NCBI RefSeq assembly: GCF_039543505.1
Contig: NZ_BAABJW010000001.1
Span: 372,001 to 436,000 of the forward strand
Reading direction: 5' to 3'
From: Litoribaculum gwangyangense
Lineage (GTDB): Bacteria; Bacteroidota; Bacteroidia; Flavobacteriales; Flavobacteriaceae
Length of the DNA: 64,000 nt
This document shows, piece by piece, positions 43,699 through 52,246 of the stretch (position 1 is its first letter; each line of letters begins with the position of its first letter). The notes beneath the pieces were generated by a model. That model was given only the letters and a program-made list of their open reading frames with translations. It made no database searches and was not told where the DNA came from. A program made the translations under genes and the position numbers.

Positions 43699-43943
43699 AA
43701 AACGAAAAACAAACCTTATCCAAAAGGGTGGCATTAATTGCCATAGTTTTAGCACTAACATTTCCAACCAGCTCTCATGCTTGGGGATGGTGGAGTTGGT
43801 GGACTCACAAACATTCAAGAACTTGTGGGCACTATCAACAAAACAACAATCATGACTCTGTTCCACTTGATGGTGGTTTGGGTATCTTATTGCTTGGAGC
43901 CGCAGCTTTTGGAATCAAAAAATTACGTGAAAATAAAAAATAG
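43695..43943 (+). CDS. PID-CTERM sorting-signal protein, Trp/His-rich (exosortase substrate 2)
   Basis: 82 residues. Signal peptide 1-29, then a mature segment of about 26 residues unlike substrate 1: WGWWSWWTHKHSRTCGHYQQ, with five Trp, four His and one Cys. The sorting tail VPLDGG (56-61), GLGILLLGAAAFGI and KKLRENKK is nearly identical to that of substrate 1. The composition suggests membrane or metal contact. Its TAG stop overlaps the GTG start of the exosortase gene, so synthesis of the two is coupled. The start overlaps leader ORF 2. Confidence 0.8.
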   Translation: MKNEKQTLSKRVALIAIVLALTFPTSSHAWGWWSWWTHKHSRTCGHYQQNNNHDSVPLDGGLGILLLGAAAFGIKKLRENKK

Positions 43944-44530
43944 TGAATTTAAAATCACTTATAAACGATATTCCAAAACCAATAAGGCTTTTCCTAGGAA
44001 AAGCCTTATTGGTTTTTATTATTTGGAAACTCGTTTATGGCCTATTTCTGTCTGACTCAAGATTATTGGACAGCCCATTAACAACACATGTTGCGAATGC
44101 ATCTGTATTCGTTTTAAATGGTTTAGGCGATATGTCTGGTTTTACCTCAAAAACCGAACTTTCTACTTACATAGAGGGAGAGGGACTAGTTACTCAAAAA
44201 GCATCTAAGATTTATCATTACGATAAGCTTGTGCTCTACATAGCCGACATATGCAATGGTTTAGAATTAATGGTTTTGTATATTGGTTTTATTGTTTGTA
44301 TGCCCTCAAGATTTTGGCGTAAAGTTAAATATGTTATTATCGGTGTAATATTGATTGACTTTATAAATATACTCAGATGTACAGGGCTTATATACTTACG
44401 GGAATATTACCATGCATATTTTGACTTTGCCCACCATTATTTATTTAAAGCTGCAGTATACACGGCTACATTTTTGATGTGGATGGTTTACGCAAGAAAA
44501 ATTAGTTTAAAAAAAGATGAAGTTGTATAA
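43943..44530 (+). CDS. Exosortase family protein (XrtF-type)
   Basis: 195 residues, integral membrane transpeptidase of the exosortase/archaeosortase superfamily, with about six helices. The expected catalytic triad is visible: Cys104 (ADICNGLELMVLYIGF), Arg145 (NILRCTGL) and His164/165 (FAHHYLFKA). It should cut the PID-CTERM tails of the two adjacent small proteins and perhaps join them to an envelope acceptor. Start is GTG 43943, overlapping the preceding stop as TAGTG. It overlaps the next gene by 14 bases. The substrate assignment follows from co-location, not from data. Confidence 0.82.
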   Translation: MNLKSLINDIPKPIRLFLGKALLVFIIWKLVYGLFLSDSRLLDSPLTTHVANASVFVLNGLGDMSGFTSKTELSTYIEGEGLVTQKASKIYHYDKLVLYIADICNGLELMVLYIGFIVCMPSRFWRKVKYVIIGVILIDFINILRCTGLIYLREYYHAYFDFAHHYLFKAAVYTATFLMWMVYARKISLKKDEVV

Positions 44531-44924
44531 ATCAGATAAGTTCCGTTTCATCGCTGGACTTATATTTATTATTATTATCTATTCTTGGTACTATCTCTTT
44601 TTCATTACTGAAAGTGGGGAATGGTTATTACTCCCTAAATTAACTTTTCATCTAATCAGATTTGGAGTGACTATCCTAGTATATTTTATTGGCACCTTTC
44701 ATCTGGGAAAATTAAAGGATAAATGGATGTCTTCTATTTGGCATCTTGTTCATATTTCAGGACTTATTATAATTACTAGTTTAGGTTTGTTTGATTGGTT
44801 TATTATGGAATTAAGTCGAGATATTAAAAACTTTGCTCATACTATTCAAGAAATTTTAATATCGCCAGTATTATATGTGGCTATGGGTTTACTTAATAGA
44901 AGTCTAAAAAAAGAAACCGCCTAA
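44517..44924 (+). CDS. Exosortase-associated small membrane protein
   Basis: 135 residues with four predicted membrane helices (about 10-28, 40-60, 73-92, 112-130), few polar residues in the spans and no catalytic motif that I recognise. It starts inside the end of the exosortase gene (ATGA-type overlap), so it is made with it. Small membrane partners of this kind accompany XrtF-type exosortases in flavobacteria; its role is unknown. Confidence 0.72.
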   Translation: MKLYKSDKFRFIAGLIFIIIIYSWYYLFFITESGEWLLLPKLTFHLIRFGVTILVYFIGTFHLGKLKDKWMSSIWHLVHISGLIIITSLGLFDWFIMELSRDIKNFAHTIQEILISPVLYVAMGLLNRSLKKETA

Positions 44925-44947
44925 AGTAAGACACTTTAAACGGCTTC
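44913..44947 (-). terminator. Terminator after lipoprotein gene
   Basis: Arms GAAACCGCCTAAAGT (44913-44927) and ACTTTAAACGGCTTC (44933-44947), one mismatch and G-T pairs, loop of five. The minus strand ends in TTTCTTTTTTT. It overlaps the end of the converging exosortase-associated gene. Confidence 0.75.
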
Positions 44948-44972
44948 TAAACTAAATAACCAACCAAAATTT

Positions 44973-45929
44973 TTATTTAACCCTCGTGTTTTCTCTCGGG
45001 TTATCTACTTTATCTTTTCTAAATTTACGTTTCTTTTCAATATTTAGATCTTTAGAATCCCCTTTTGTATTACCAGTTTTCAAGAATTGTATATAGCCTC
45101 TACCTTCAAACTCATAAACAGTTCCAGAATTTGGGTGATACAACTCTATCTTTCCGTCATTTATAACGCTCAATTCGAAATATTCATTGCCCAAATAATC
45201 ATAATCTAATGTTAAAGTTTTCAAATACATATTCCCAGTTATATTTCCTACACCATAAATCCCGGTATAATCCCAATATAAATTATTTGGGTTATTAATA
45301 TTTATATCTTGTGAACTTCTAAAAGTAGAATCATTTCCACCAGCTAAAAACTGTAAATAATTTTCGTTATCAAATTCATTAATAGCTCCAAACTCGCTGG
45401 TAAAAGTTTTTTCCCAAGCTTCATATTCTTGTAAGAAGTAATGAATGTTATCATAGAAAACAAAGTCGTAATCAAAATTGTTTCTTTGATAACCATCTAA
45501 AAAGTATGATGTATCATTGTTTGGATTATATAGCTCGATAGTATTTCCATCAATTTGATAAACATCAAAGGTTGAAAACCCATCAAGATCATGATTTACA
45601 TCTAAAATCATATTGTAAGCATCATATTCACCTACATCTATCCCAAAACCATTTCCACTGTTACCGAGACCAACAATATTATTATTGGCATATACTATTC
45701 CATTTATAAATGATATGGTAAAGGCCTTTTGTAAAAATGGGGTTTCTCCATATCCAACAGTTGAATTAATATCAACATACCAAAGTTCATAAGAACTTAA
45801 TAATTGATTAATTGAAATTTGTGGTGTATTATCTACATATTCTTCTACAATTACTTCTGTATAACAAGAAGTAAAAAGAGTTGCTATTATTGAAAAGCTT
45901 AAAAGTAATTTTACAGTCCTCATAATCAA
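44973..45929 (-). CDS. Flavobacterial lipoprotein of unknown function
   Basis: 318 residues. Signal peptide with lipobox-like SIIATLFTSCYTE (Cys about residue 22; ATG 45923 is the alternative start MRTVKLL). The mature part is Asp/Asn/Tyr-rich and beta-rich, in two similar halves (SSYELWYVDINSTVGYG and NNLYWDYTGIYGVGN; TIELYNPNNDTSYFLDGYQ and KIELYHPNSGTVYEFEGRG), suggesting an internal duplication. The C-terminal tail is strongly basic. Homologues are sometimes labelled as a nicotinic acid mononucleotide adenylyltransferase because of the nearby nadD; nothing in this sequence supports that. Probably a surface protein. Confidence 0.72.
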   Translation of the reverse strand: MIMRTVKLLLSFSIIATLFTSCYTEVIVEEYVDNTPQISINQLLSSYELWYVDINSTVGYGETPFLQKAFTISFINGIVYANNNIVGLGNSGNGFGIDVGEYDAYNMILDVNHDLDGFSTFDVYQIDGNTIELYNPNNDTSYFLDGYQRNNFDYDFVFYDNIHYFLQEYEAWEKTFTSEFGAINEFDNENYLQFLAGGNDSTFRSSQDININNPNNLYWDYTGIYGVGNITGNMYLKTLTLDYDYLGNEYFELSVINDGKIELYHPNSGTVYEFEGRGYIQFLKTGNTKGDSKDLNIEKKRKFRKDKVDNPRENTRVK

Positions 45930-46023
45930 ATATTTTTAGGGTTTCTACTTTCTAAGTTTCAAAACGCGTGCCAAAAAAAATTCTTAATGTTTTTAATAGA
46001 TTAACTCTAAGCAATATTTTATG

Positions 46024-46031
46024 TATTTTTG
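46024..46031 (+). promoter_or_regulatory. Flavobacterial -7 box for gpsA
   Basis: TATTTTTG matches TAnnTTTG, 23 bases before the gpsA ATG, and lies inside the upstream open frame, supporting the later start. Confidence 0.45.
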
Positions 46032-46054
46032 AAACTGATAACAATACAATTTTT

Positions 46055-47056
46055 ATGGATAAACCTTTAAAATATGCGGTTTTTGGAGCAGGAAGTTGGG
46101 CAACAGCTATTGTAAAAATGCTTTGCGAAAATTTAGATGAAGTGGGCTGGTATATGCGAAGTGTTTATATAAAAGAACACCTATTAAGGGAACAACATAA
46201 CCCTAGTTATTTAAGTTCGGTTGAGTTTCATTTAGAGCAATTAAAGCTTAGTAACGACATCAATGAAATTGCTGATTATGCCGATGTGCTTATCTTTGTA
46301 ATTCCTTCCGCTTTTATACATAATGAACTTGAAAAACTAACCATTGACATTTCCAATAAAATAATTGTTTCTGCCGTAAAAGGTATTATGCCAGAGAGTG
46401 GTTTATTAGTTGGCGAACATTTCCATGATATTTATAAAGTACCATTTGAAAATATAGCCGTGATTGCAGGTCCTTGTCATGCAGAAGAAGTGGCTTTAGA
46501 GCGTTTATCTTACTTAACTATTTCATGCTCTGATGCTAAAAAAGCGAAAGCCATTGCTAAAAACTTATCGAGTGATTATATAAAAACAAAAATCAGCGAT
46601 GATATTATTGGTGTAGAATATGCTGTGATGCTTAAAAATATTTATGCTATTGCTGCTGGTATTGCTCATGGTTTAGGTTATGGCGATAATTTCCAAAGTG
46701 TTTTAATGAGTAACTCTATTCGCGAAATGAAACGTTTTATTAAAAAGATGCATAAAATGAAACGTAACATTAACAATTCGGCTTATTTAGGAGATTTGTT
46801 GGTGACGGGATATTCTACCTTTTCCAGAAACCGCATGTTTGGAAACATGATTGGCAAAGGCTACACTGTTAAATCAGCTCAAATGGAAATGAGCATGGTT
46901 GCTGAAGGATATTACGCCACAAAAAGTGCGCATTTATTAAACGAAAAAAATGCCAAAAAAACGCGACTCCCTATTATAAACGCTGTTTACGAGATTTTAT
47001 ACGAGAATAAAAACCCTAAAAAGGTATTCAAGAAATTGACTGAGCAGTTGGATTGA
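46055..47056 (+). CDS. gpsA: Glycerol-3-phosphate dehydrogenase [NAD(P)+]
   Basis: 333 residues from ATG 46055 (MDKPLKYAVFGAGSWATAIV). The frame is open 29 codons earlier, but a promoter-like TATTTTTG lies in that part and the residues do not fit. Rossmann GxGxxG is AVFGAGSWATA; other landmarks are VIAGPCHAEEVALERLS and the substrate lysine in GVEYAVMLKNIYAIAAGIAHG. It makes sn-glycerol 3-phosphate for phospholipids. Normal family length. Confidence 0.95.
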   Translation: MDKPLKYAVFGAGSWATAIVKMLCENLDEVGWYMRSVYIKEHLLREQHNPSYLSSVEFHLEQLKLSNDINEIADYADVLIFVIPSAFIHNELEKLTIDISNKIIVSAVKGIMPESGLLVGEHFHDIYKVPFENIAVIAGPCHAEEVALERLSYLTISCSDAKKAKAIAKNLSSDYIKTKISDDIIGVEYAVMLKNIYAIAAGIAHGLGYGDNFQSVLMSNSIREMKRFIKKMHKMKRNINNSAYLGDLLVTGYSTFSRNRMFGNMIGKGYTVKSAQMEMSMVAEGYYATKSAHLLNEKNAKKTRLPIINAVYEILYENKNPKKVFKKLTEQLD

Positions 47057-47117
47057 TATTAATTCTTCACCTTACACAGGAAGGTAGATTTAATTTTTGT
47101 GAAAATTAAAGAAAGGT

Positions 47118-47513
47118 TTACTTCACTAAAACTCCTTTTGAATTCATTAAAGGTATGTTTTGTAAAGCTTTTAAATTAATTGTGTTTTTTCTAAACAAAT
47201 AGGTTTTATCGAACATTTGGTTGCCTTCAAAAAAAGACACTTTAAAAGTATTGTTCAGCGAAAACAATTCTTCAGGTATCAACTCAATTTTAGCATAACT
47301 TTTTTTAGGAAGAACATCTATTTTCTTTCTAAAAGTCGCTGTTTTTTTATCTTCAGAATAACCGCTGGTTACAATGATAACCATCTCTAAATCTGACTCT
47401 TTATCGTTAATAATATACGCGTTCCAGTCATTTGTTTTATATACTTCGTTATATTCATTAACCACAGCAACATAAACGTCTTGAACTTTTGGAATTTGTA
47501 TATCTTTTTTCAT
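47118..47513 (-). CDS. Conserved flavobacterial hypothetical protein
   Basis: 131 residues, soluble, beta-rich, no signal peptide or membrane helix (MKKDIQIPKVQDVYVAVVNE, WNAYIINDKESDLEMVIIVTSGYSEDKKTATFRKKI). I do not recognise the family. It lies upstream of nothing obvious and 104 bases downstream of pheS on the same strand. Composition matches its neighbours, so no sign of transfer. Confidence 0.6.
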   Translation of the reverse strand: MKKDIQIPKVQDVYVAVVNEYNEVYKTNDWNAYIINDKESDLEMVIIVTSGYSEDKKTATFRKKIDVLPKKSYAKIELIPEELFSLNNTFKVSFFEGNQMFDKTYLFRKNTINLKALQNIPLMNSKGVLVK

Positions 47514-47617
47514 TCTAAAACATGAAGAAATATGTCATTTTGAAAATTTTTTAAAAGTTGAAGCTATATTTATAATAAAACTAATTGCTTCGAATTTCAC
47601 TCCTAATAATCCTAAAA

Positions 47618-48637
47618 TTAAAGAGCTGATTTAAACTGTTCTAAAAAACGCACATCATTCTCACTTAGCAAACGGATATCACCAATTTGATGAAGTAGCA
47701 TTGCTATGCGATCGATACCCATACCAAAAGCAAACCCAGAATATTCTTTGGAATCTATCCCGCAGTTTTCCAATACATTGGGATCAACCATACCACAGCC
47801 CATAATCTCTAACCATCCCGTCCCTTTAGTAATGCGATAGTCAATTTCGGTTTCTAAACCCCAATACACATCTACCTCGGCACTTGGTTCTGTAAATGGG
47901 AAGTACGACGGGCGTAAACGAATTTTACTTTTACCAAACATTTCGGTGGTAAAATGTTGAAGCGTTTGTTTTAAATCGGCAAAACTTACGTCTTTATCAA
48001 TATACAATCCTTCTACCTGATGGAAAAAACAATGAGAACGTGCTGAAATCGCTTCGTTTCTATAAACTCTACCCGGCGAAATTGTGCGGATAGGTGGTTT
48101 ATTATTTTCCATATAGCGTACTTGCACAGAACTGGTGTGCGTGCGCAATAAAATTTCAGGGTTAGTTTGGATAAAAAATGTATCTTGCATATCGCGAGCT
48201 GGATGGTACTCTGGCAAATTTAACGCTGTAAAATTGTGCCAATCATCTTCAATTTCTGGACCCTCGCTAACATTAAATCCTATGCGTGAAAATATATCAA
48301 TAATTTGATTTTTTACAATAGATATGGGGTGGCGTGCCCCAATTTGAATGGGCTCACCTGGACGCGATAAGTCCCCATAAATACCTTTTACTTCTTCTTT
48401 ATTTTCAAGTTCTTCTTTTAAAGAGTTAACTTTGTCTTCAGCCGCTTTTTTAAGCTTATTGATGGCTTGACCGAAGTCCTTTTTTTGGTCGTTTGCTACA
48501 TTTTTAAACTCCGCAAAAAACTCATTCAGCAATCCTTTTTTTCCTAAATATTTTATACGGAAAACTTCAACCTCTTCTTTGGTTTGGGCTTTAAATGCTT
48601 CTGCTTCTGCTATAAGTTCTTTTATCTTTTCTATCAT
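47618..48637 (-). CDS. pheS: Phenylalanyl-tRNA synthetase, alpha subunit
   Basis: 339 residues, class II catalytic subunit. N-terminal coiled coil (KELIAEAEAFKAQTKEEVEVF), then HPISIVKNQIIDIFSRIGFNVSEGPEIEDDWHNF, LLRTHTSSVQVRYM, FHQVEGLYIDKDVSF and AFGMGIDRIAMLLHQIGDIR. It works with PheT, which is not in the window. It follows a short conserved gene at 48672. Confidence 0.97.
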   Translation of the reverse strand: MIEKIKELIAEAEAFKAQTKEEVEVFRIKYLGKKGLLNEFFAEFKNVANDQKKDFGQAINKLKKAAEDKVNSLKEELENKEEVKGIYGDLSRPGEPIQIGARHPISIVKNQIIDIFSRIGFNVSEGPEIEDDWHNFTALNLPEYHPARDMQDTFFIQTNPEILLRTHTSSVQVRYMENNKPPIRTISPGRVYRNEAISARSHCFFHQVEGLYIDKDVSFADLKQTLQHFTTEMFGKSKIRLRPSYFPFTEPSAEVDVYWGLETEIDYRITKGTGWLEIMGCGMVDPNVLENCGIDSKEYSGFAFGMGIDRIAMLLHQIGDIRLLSENDVRFLEQFKSAL

Positions 48638-48671
48638 AGATCCTTAAAATAGATGGCAAATTTAATAATTT

Positions 48672-49028
48672 CTAGTCTATATAATCGGTTTCAACAAAAT
48701 AGTTTACAATGGCTTCTTTCATTAAAATAGACTGTTCACCTGCTTTTAAATGAGGCAACGTTTCTAAAACTTTATAATGTGGCCAACCATCATCATCCAC
48801 AAAATCGAATTCGTAATAGCCATAAGGTGCTAATAATTTACAAATGGCAATGTGCATGAGGTCTAATTTTTGGTCTTTTTTAAAACTACGTTCTAACTGT
48901 CCTAATTCTTGTACCCCAATTAAAAATATGATGGCATCCAGATCTAACGTGTCTCCATCTGCAAATTGTTTGGATAGTTTTTCAACCACCACCTCCCAGC
49001 GTTCTTTTAATTGTTCGTCTCTTGACAT
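48672..49028 (-). CDS. Conserved hypothetical protein upstream of pheS
   Basis: 118 residues, acidic and helical (MSRDEQLKERWEVVVEKLSKQFADGDTLDLDAIIFLIGVQELGQL), ending in YYEFDFVDDDGWPHYKVLE. No signal peptide or membrane span. Gene position directly ahead of pheS in the same direction, 34 bases apart, suggests shared transcription. No function recognised. Confidence 0.68.
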   Translation of the reverse strand: MSRDEQLKERWEVVVEKLSKQFADGDTLDLDAIIFLIGVQELGQLERSFKKDQKLDLMHIAICKLLAPYGYYEFDFVDDDGWPHYKVLETLPHLKAGEQSILMKEAIVNYFVETDYID

Positions 49029-49077
49029 AATATTCTGAAAGTTGCAAAGTTAATAAACCTAAGTGTGACTATTATTT

Positions 49078-49085
49078 TATATTTG
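49078..49085 (+). promoter_or_regulatory. Flavobacterial -7 box for cvpA
   Basis: TATATTTG matches TAnnTTTG and lies 17 bases before the cvpA start; no -33 TTG at normal spacing. Confidence 0.45.
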
Positions 49086-49101
49086 TTTAAATTGTATCAT
49101 T

Positions 49102-49617
49102 ATGGGTGTTTTAGATATTGTTTTAATCGCTTTCATTTTATTTGGATTGGTAAGAGGTTTTATGAAAGGGCTTTTTGTTGAAGTGGCCTCTTTGGCAGCT
49201 TTGATTGCTGGTGTTTATGGTGCCATTCATTTTAGTAATTTTGCTGCTGAATTCTTGCAAACCCGAACTGAATGGAACGAAAAAACCATTAATATAACGG
49301 CCTTTGCTATAACCTTTGTTGTTATAGTTTTAGCCATTGCTTTGGCTGGAAAAGCATTGACCAAATTGGCTGATTTTGCTGCTCTTGGTCTTATTAATAA
49401 ATTTCTTGGTGGTGTTTTTGGGGCTTTGAAAATTGCCCTAATTTTAAGTGTGGTTTTGAATATTTTTGATAAAATGAACAGTACCATTACGTTTGTTGAT
49501 GTGGAAGAAATAGACGATACCGTAATTTACAAGCCTGTAAAAAGTTTAGTACCCATGATTTTTCCGCATATTTTATTGCTTAAAGAAGATGATATAACTT
49601 CTGAAAGTGAGGCTTAA
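49102..49617 (+). CDS. CvpA family membrane protein
   Basis: 171 residues, four hydrophobic segments (MGVLDIVLIAFILFGLVRGF, FVEVASLAALIAGVYGAIHF, ITAFAITFVVIVLAIALAGK, FLGGVFGALKIALILSVVLN), then a short acidic C-terminus. CvpA homologues are linked to colicin V export and envelope homeostasis in other bacteria; the exact role here is unknown. It is divergent from the hypothetical gene 48672 and converges with a carbonic anhydrase gene. Confidence 0.9.
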   Translation: MGVLDIVLIAFILFGLVRGFMKGLFVEVASLAALIAGVYGAIHFSNFAAEFLQTRTEWNEKTINITAFAITFVVIVLAIALAGKALTKLADFAALGLINKFLGGVFGALKIALILSVVLNIFDKMNSTITFVDVEEIDDTVIYKPVKSLVPMIFPHILLLKEDDITSESEA

Positions 49618-49645
49618 AAAAGGTTGTTAAAAAAATCTTTTTGGT

Positions 49646-50272
49646 TTAATCCAAATGATAAATTTCCATGATATCTATGAGATACTTTTCAAAATTGATT
49701 TTTAAGTCAATCAGCCTTCCTGTATGTACGTCAAACACCCAGCCGTGAACTTGCAAACCTCTATCTCGATAAGCTTTTTGAACTGCAGCTGTTTTAATTA
49801 AATTAACACACTGTTCTTTCACGTTTAGTTCTACCAAACGGTCATATTTTTTTTCTTCATCCTTAATACCATTCAATTCTAATTTATGAATTCGATAGAC
49901 ATCACGAATATTGCGCAGCCAACCATTAAGAACGCCTAAATCAGCCGATTGCATAGCGGCCTTTACTCCTCCACAGGCATAATGCCCACAAACAATTACA
50001 TGTTTTACTCTTAAATGGGTAACCGCATATTCTACCACAGACATGGCGTTCAAATCGATGCCAGAAATCATATTGGCTATATTACGGTGTACAAAAACTT
50101 CACCTGGTTCTGCACCCATCAGCTCTTCGGCAGTTACACGACTGTCACTACAACCTATATACAATAACTCAGGATTTTGCCCTTTGCCAAGTTCTCCAAA
50201 ATAATTATTGTTTAGAGCAAGTTTATCAGCAATCCATTTTTCGTTATTTTCGAATACTTTATTTAAATCCAT
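49646..50272 (-). CDS. Beta-class carbonic anhydrase
   Basis: 208 residues. Zinc-ligand sequences CSDSRV (Cys about 41, Asp about 43) and GHYACGGVKAAM (His about 97, Cys about 100) are complete, so it should interconvert CO2 and bicarbonate. E. coli Can-like pattern (MDLNKVFENNEKWIADKL, IRDVYRIHKLELNGI). The stop-to-start gap to the upstream SulP transporter is 9 bases, an operon. Converges with cvpA. Confidence 0.95.
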   Translation of the reverse strand: MDLNKVFENNEKWIADKLALNNNYFGELGKGQNPELLYIGCSDSRVTAEELMGAEPGEVFVHRNIANMISGIDLNAMSVVEYAVTHLRVKHVIVCGHYACGGVKAAMQSADLGVLNGWLRNIRDVYRIHKLELNGIKDEEKKYDRLVELNVKEQCVNLIKTAAVQKAYRDRGLQVHGWVFDVHTGRLIDLKINFEKYLIDIMEIYHLD

Positions 50273-50281
50273 AGGTTATCG

Positions 50282-52144
50282 TTAATATTGGTCTTTTACG
50301 TTTAATTTTATCCAATTTAAACATTCCTTGAAACTCTCAAAAATGTGCTCTCTTGGAATTAAATCTGGAATAATATCAATGCGTTCCATCATGTATTTAG
50401 GCTGTTTTAGCAAACCTACAAATAAAACTTCTATACTCTTTTTATTTAGGTCTTGAAGCATATCTTCCATGGCATATAACCCTGATTGATCCATGTATTG
50501 CATGCGTCCTAATCTTAAAATAACTGTTTTCGCAGTATCTGGAATTTGGGTTGATAACTGCTGAAAATCGCTTGTGGAGCCAAAAAACAAAGGCCCCTTT
50601 AAATGTTTGATAAAAACTTCTTCTTTTAAATTTTCTGGAAAATTACCTTCATCGGCCCAAGATTCCTCTTTTAATGGTTTTACATCGCTTCGTTCAGCCG
50701 TTAAATCGCCAATTTTTTTCATGAACATTAAAGAAGCTATTACCAAACCAATACCAACGGCATAAACTAGATTCCAAAAGGTTGAAAGCACTAGAACCAC
50801 AAGCATGATTAAAACCTCTGAACTCATTTTTAGAGGTCCAATTTTAATATCTTTCGGCAAACTTGGAATGGCTTTTAAGCCTTTATAATCCATAACACCA
50901 ATACCTACTGTTATTAAAATACCTGCTAAAACCGCTGCAGGAATTTTTGATGCTACAGGACCTAACCCCAAAAGAATAATTAGTAACATGACGCCGGCTA
51001 TCATGCCAGATAATTTTGTTTTTCCACCAGATGTGATGTTAACAACCGTTCTAATAGTCGCTCCTGCGCCAGGAATACCACCAAATACTGCTGCTATACT
51101 ATTTCCTATTCCTTGACCAACTAGTTCCTTGTTTGGCTTATGTTTCGTTTTAGTCATATTATCGGCCACTACACTGGTAAGCAATGAATCGATAGCTCCT
51201 AAAAGTGCTAAGGTTAAAGCTGTAAAAATGTAGGGTGTTATGCTACCAAGTGAAAAACTGGTAAATATCTCTAAATTTGGAATTGGCAATCCGCTAGGAA
51301 TCTCTTCAATAGGCCTGTAATTTAACCCGAAACCCACAGCAATTCCAGACATCACAATTAATGCCACCAAAGTACTAGGAACCGCTTTGGTAATTCGCTT
51401 GAAACCATAAATGATTAAAATGGTTCCTACGGCCAATATCAATTCAAGCCAATTAACATTTTTCAAAGCTTTTGGTATGGCTTTTATAGCGCCTAAAGCT
51501 CCTGAGGCGTCTTTAGCTGCCAATGTTTGTGATTCCTTTAAAATATCTTCTTGGGTGATATGTTCTGCCCTATCAATGGTTTCTTTGAAATCTTCTAAGA
51601 CCAAAATACCTTCACCTGCTTCTTCTTTTAAAATATTCTCTAAAATCACTTCCTCTGCCTCTGGTTTAAAAGTTTTAACAAATGCCATATCTTCTTTTGG
51701 ATAATATCCTAATGATGGTAAAATTTGTGTGAGTAAAATAATAACGCCAATGGCTGTCATAAATCCGGAAACCACGGGATAGGGAATATATCTTATGTAC
51801 TTACCTAGCCCTAAAACCCCTAATCCTATTTGCATTAATCCTGCCAATAAAAAAACCGTTAGAATTACTGGCAATGCTTTATTAACATCACCATCGTTTA
51901 CTGCAATAATACTTGCAATAACCACCATACTCACAGCCGTCATAGGTGCTGTAGGACCAGAAATCTGGGTGCTGGTACCCCCAAAAAGTGCTGCAAAAAA
52001 ACTGATGAAAATAGCACCATAAAGTCCAGCTGTAGGACCTAAACCTGAAGAAACCCCGAATGCCAAAGCTAAGGGAAGCGCTACAATTCCAGCTGTGATT
52101 CCTCCAAAAGCATCACCTTTAATGTTAGAAAAAAGGTTTTTCAT
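50282..52144 (-). CDS. SulP family anion transporter with STAS domain (620 residues)
   Basis: Membrane domain of about 12 helices (GGITAGIVALPLALAFGVSSGLGPTAG, FGGTSTQISGPTAPMTAVS, IAAVFGGIPGAGATIRTVVN) then a cytoplasmic STAS domain (GRMQYMDQSGLYAMEDMLQD, about 525-605). SulP members carry sulfate, bicarbonate or other anions. Residues about 155-230 form a Glu/Lys-rich insertion between membrane helices that is missing from the 54414 paralogue. Carbonic anhydrase follows directly, which favours bicarbonate, as in BicA; this remains inference. Confidence 0.92.
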   Translation of the reverse strand: MKNLFSNIKGDAFGGITAGIVALPLALAFGVSSGLGPTAGLYGAIFISFFAALFGGTSTQISGPTAPMTAVSMVVIASIIAVNDGDVNKALPVILTVFLLAGLMQIGLGVLGLGKYIRYIPYPVVSGFMTAIGVIILLTQILPSLGYYPKEDMAFVKTFKPEAEEVILENILKEEAGEGILVLEDFKETIDRAEHITQEDILKESQTLAAKDASGALGAIKAIPKALKNVNWLELILAVGTILIIYGFKRITKAVPSTLVALIVMSGIAVGFGLNYRPIEEIPSGLPIPNLEIFTSFSLGSITPYIFTALTLALLGAIDSLLTSVVADNMTKTKHKPNKELVGQGIGNSIAAVFGGIPGAGATIRTVVNITSGGKTKLSGMIAGVMLLIILLGLGPVASKIPAAVLAGILITVGIGVMDYKGLKAIPSLPKDIKIGPLKMSSEVLIMLVVLVLSTFWNLVYAVGIGLVIASLMFMKKIGDLTAERSDVKPLKEESWADEGNFPENLKEEVFIKHLKGPLFFGSTSDFQQLSTQIPDTAKTVILRLGRMQYMDQSGLYAMEDMLQDLNKKSIEVLFVGLLKQPKYMMERIDIIPDLIPREHIFESFKECLNWIKLNVKDQY

Positions 52145-52189
52145 AAACTGTTATCATTATTAGAACTTCTAATATAACTTATAAAAGTC

Positions 52190-52224
52190 CAAAAAAAAAG
52201 TCAACACCAAAAAGTATTGACCTT
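52190..52224 (-). terminator. Terminator after DUF2490 gene
   Basis: On the minus strand, AAGGTCAA (52224-52217) pairs with TTGACTTT (52204-52197) and is followed by a T-run. It separates DUF2490 from the SulP/carbonic anhydrase pair at 49646-52144. Confidence 0.75.
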
Positions 52225-52246
52225 TATTTCTTAATATGGTTTTAAG

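Noticed and set aside
43777..44055. Alternative frame ORF across the second substrate and exosortase start
   Set aside because: It runs through the substrate and exosortase genes in another frame, with no signal peptide or family feature.
44973..45929. Annotation as nicotinic acid mononucleotide adenylyltransferase
   Set aside because: The protein is a beta-rich lipoprotein with no HxGH nucleotidyltransferase motif; the true enzyme is the nadD at 42458.
47057..47117. AT-only hairpin between gpsA and the 47118 gene
   Set aside because: The stem TTTAATTTT/AAAATTAAA is all A-T and weak; a terminator cannot be claimed.
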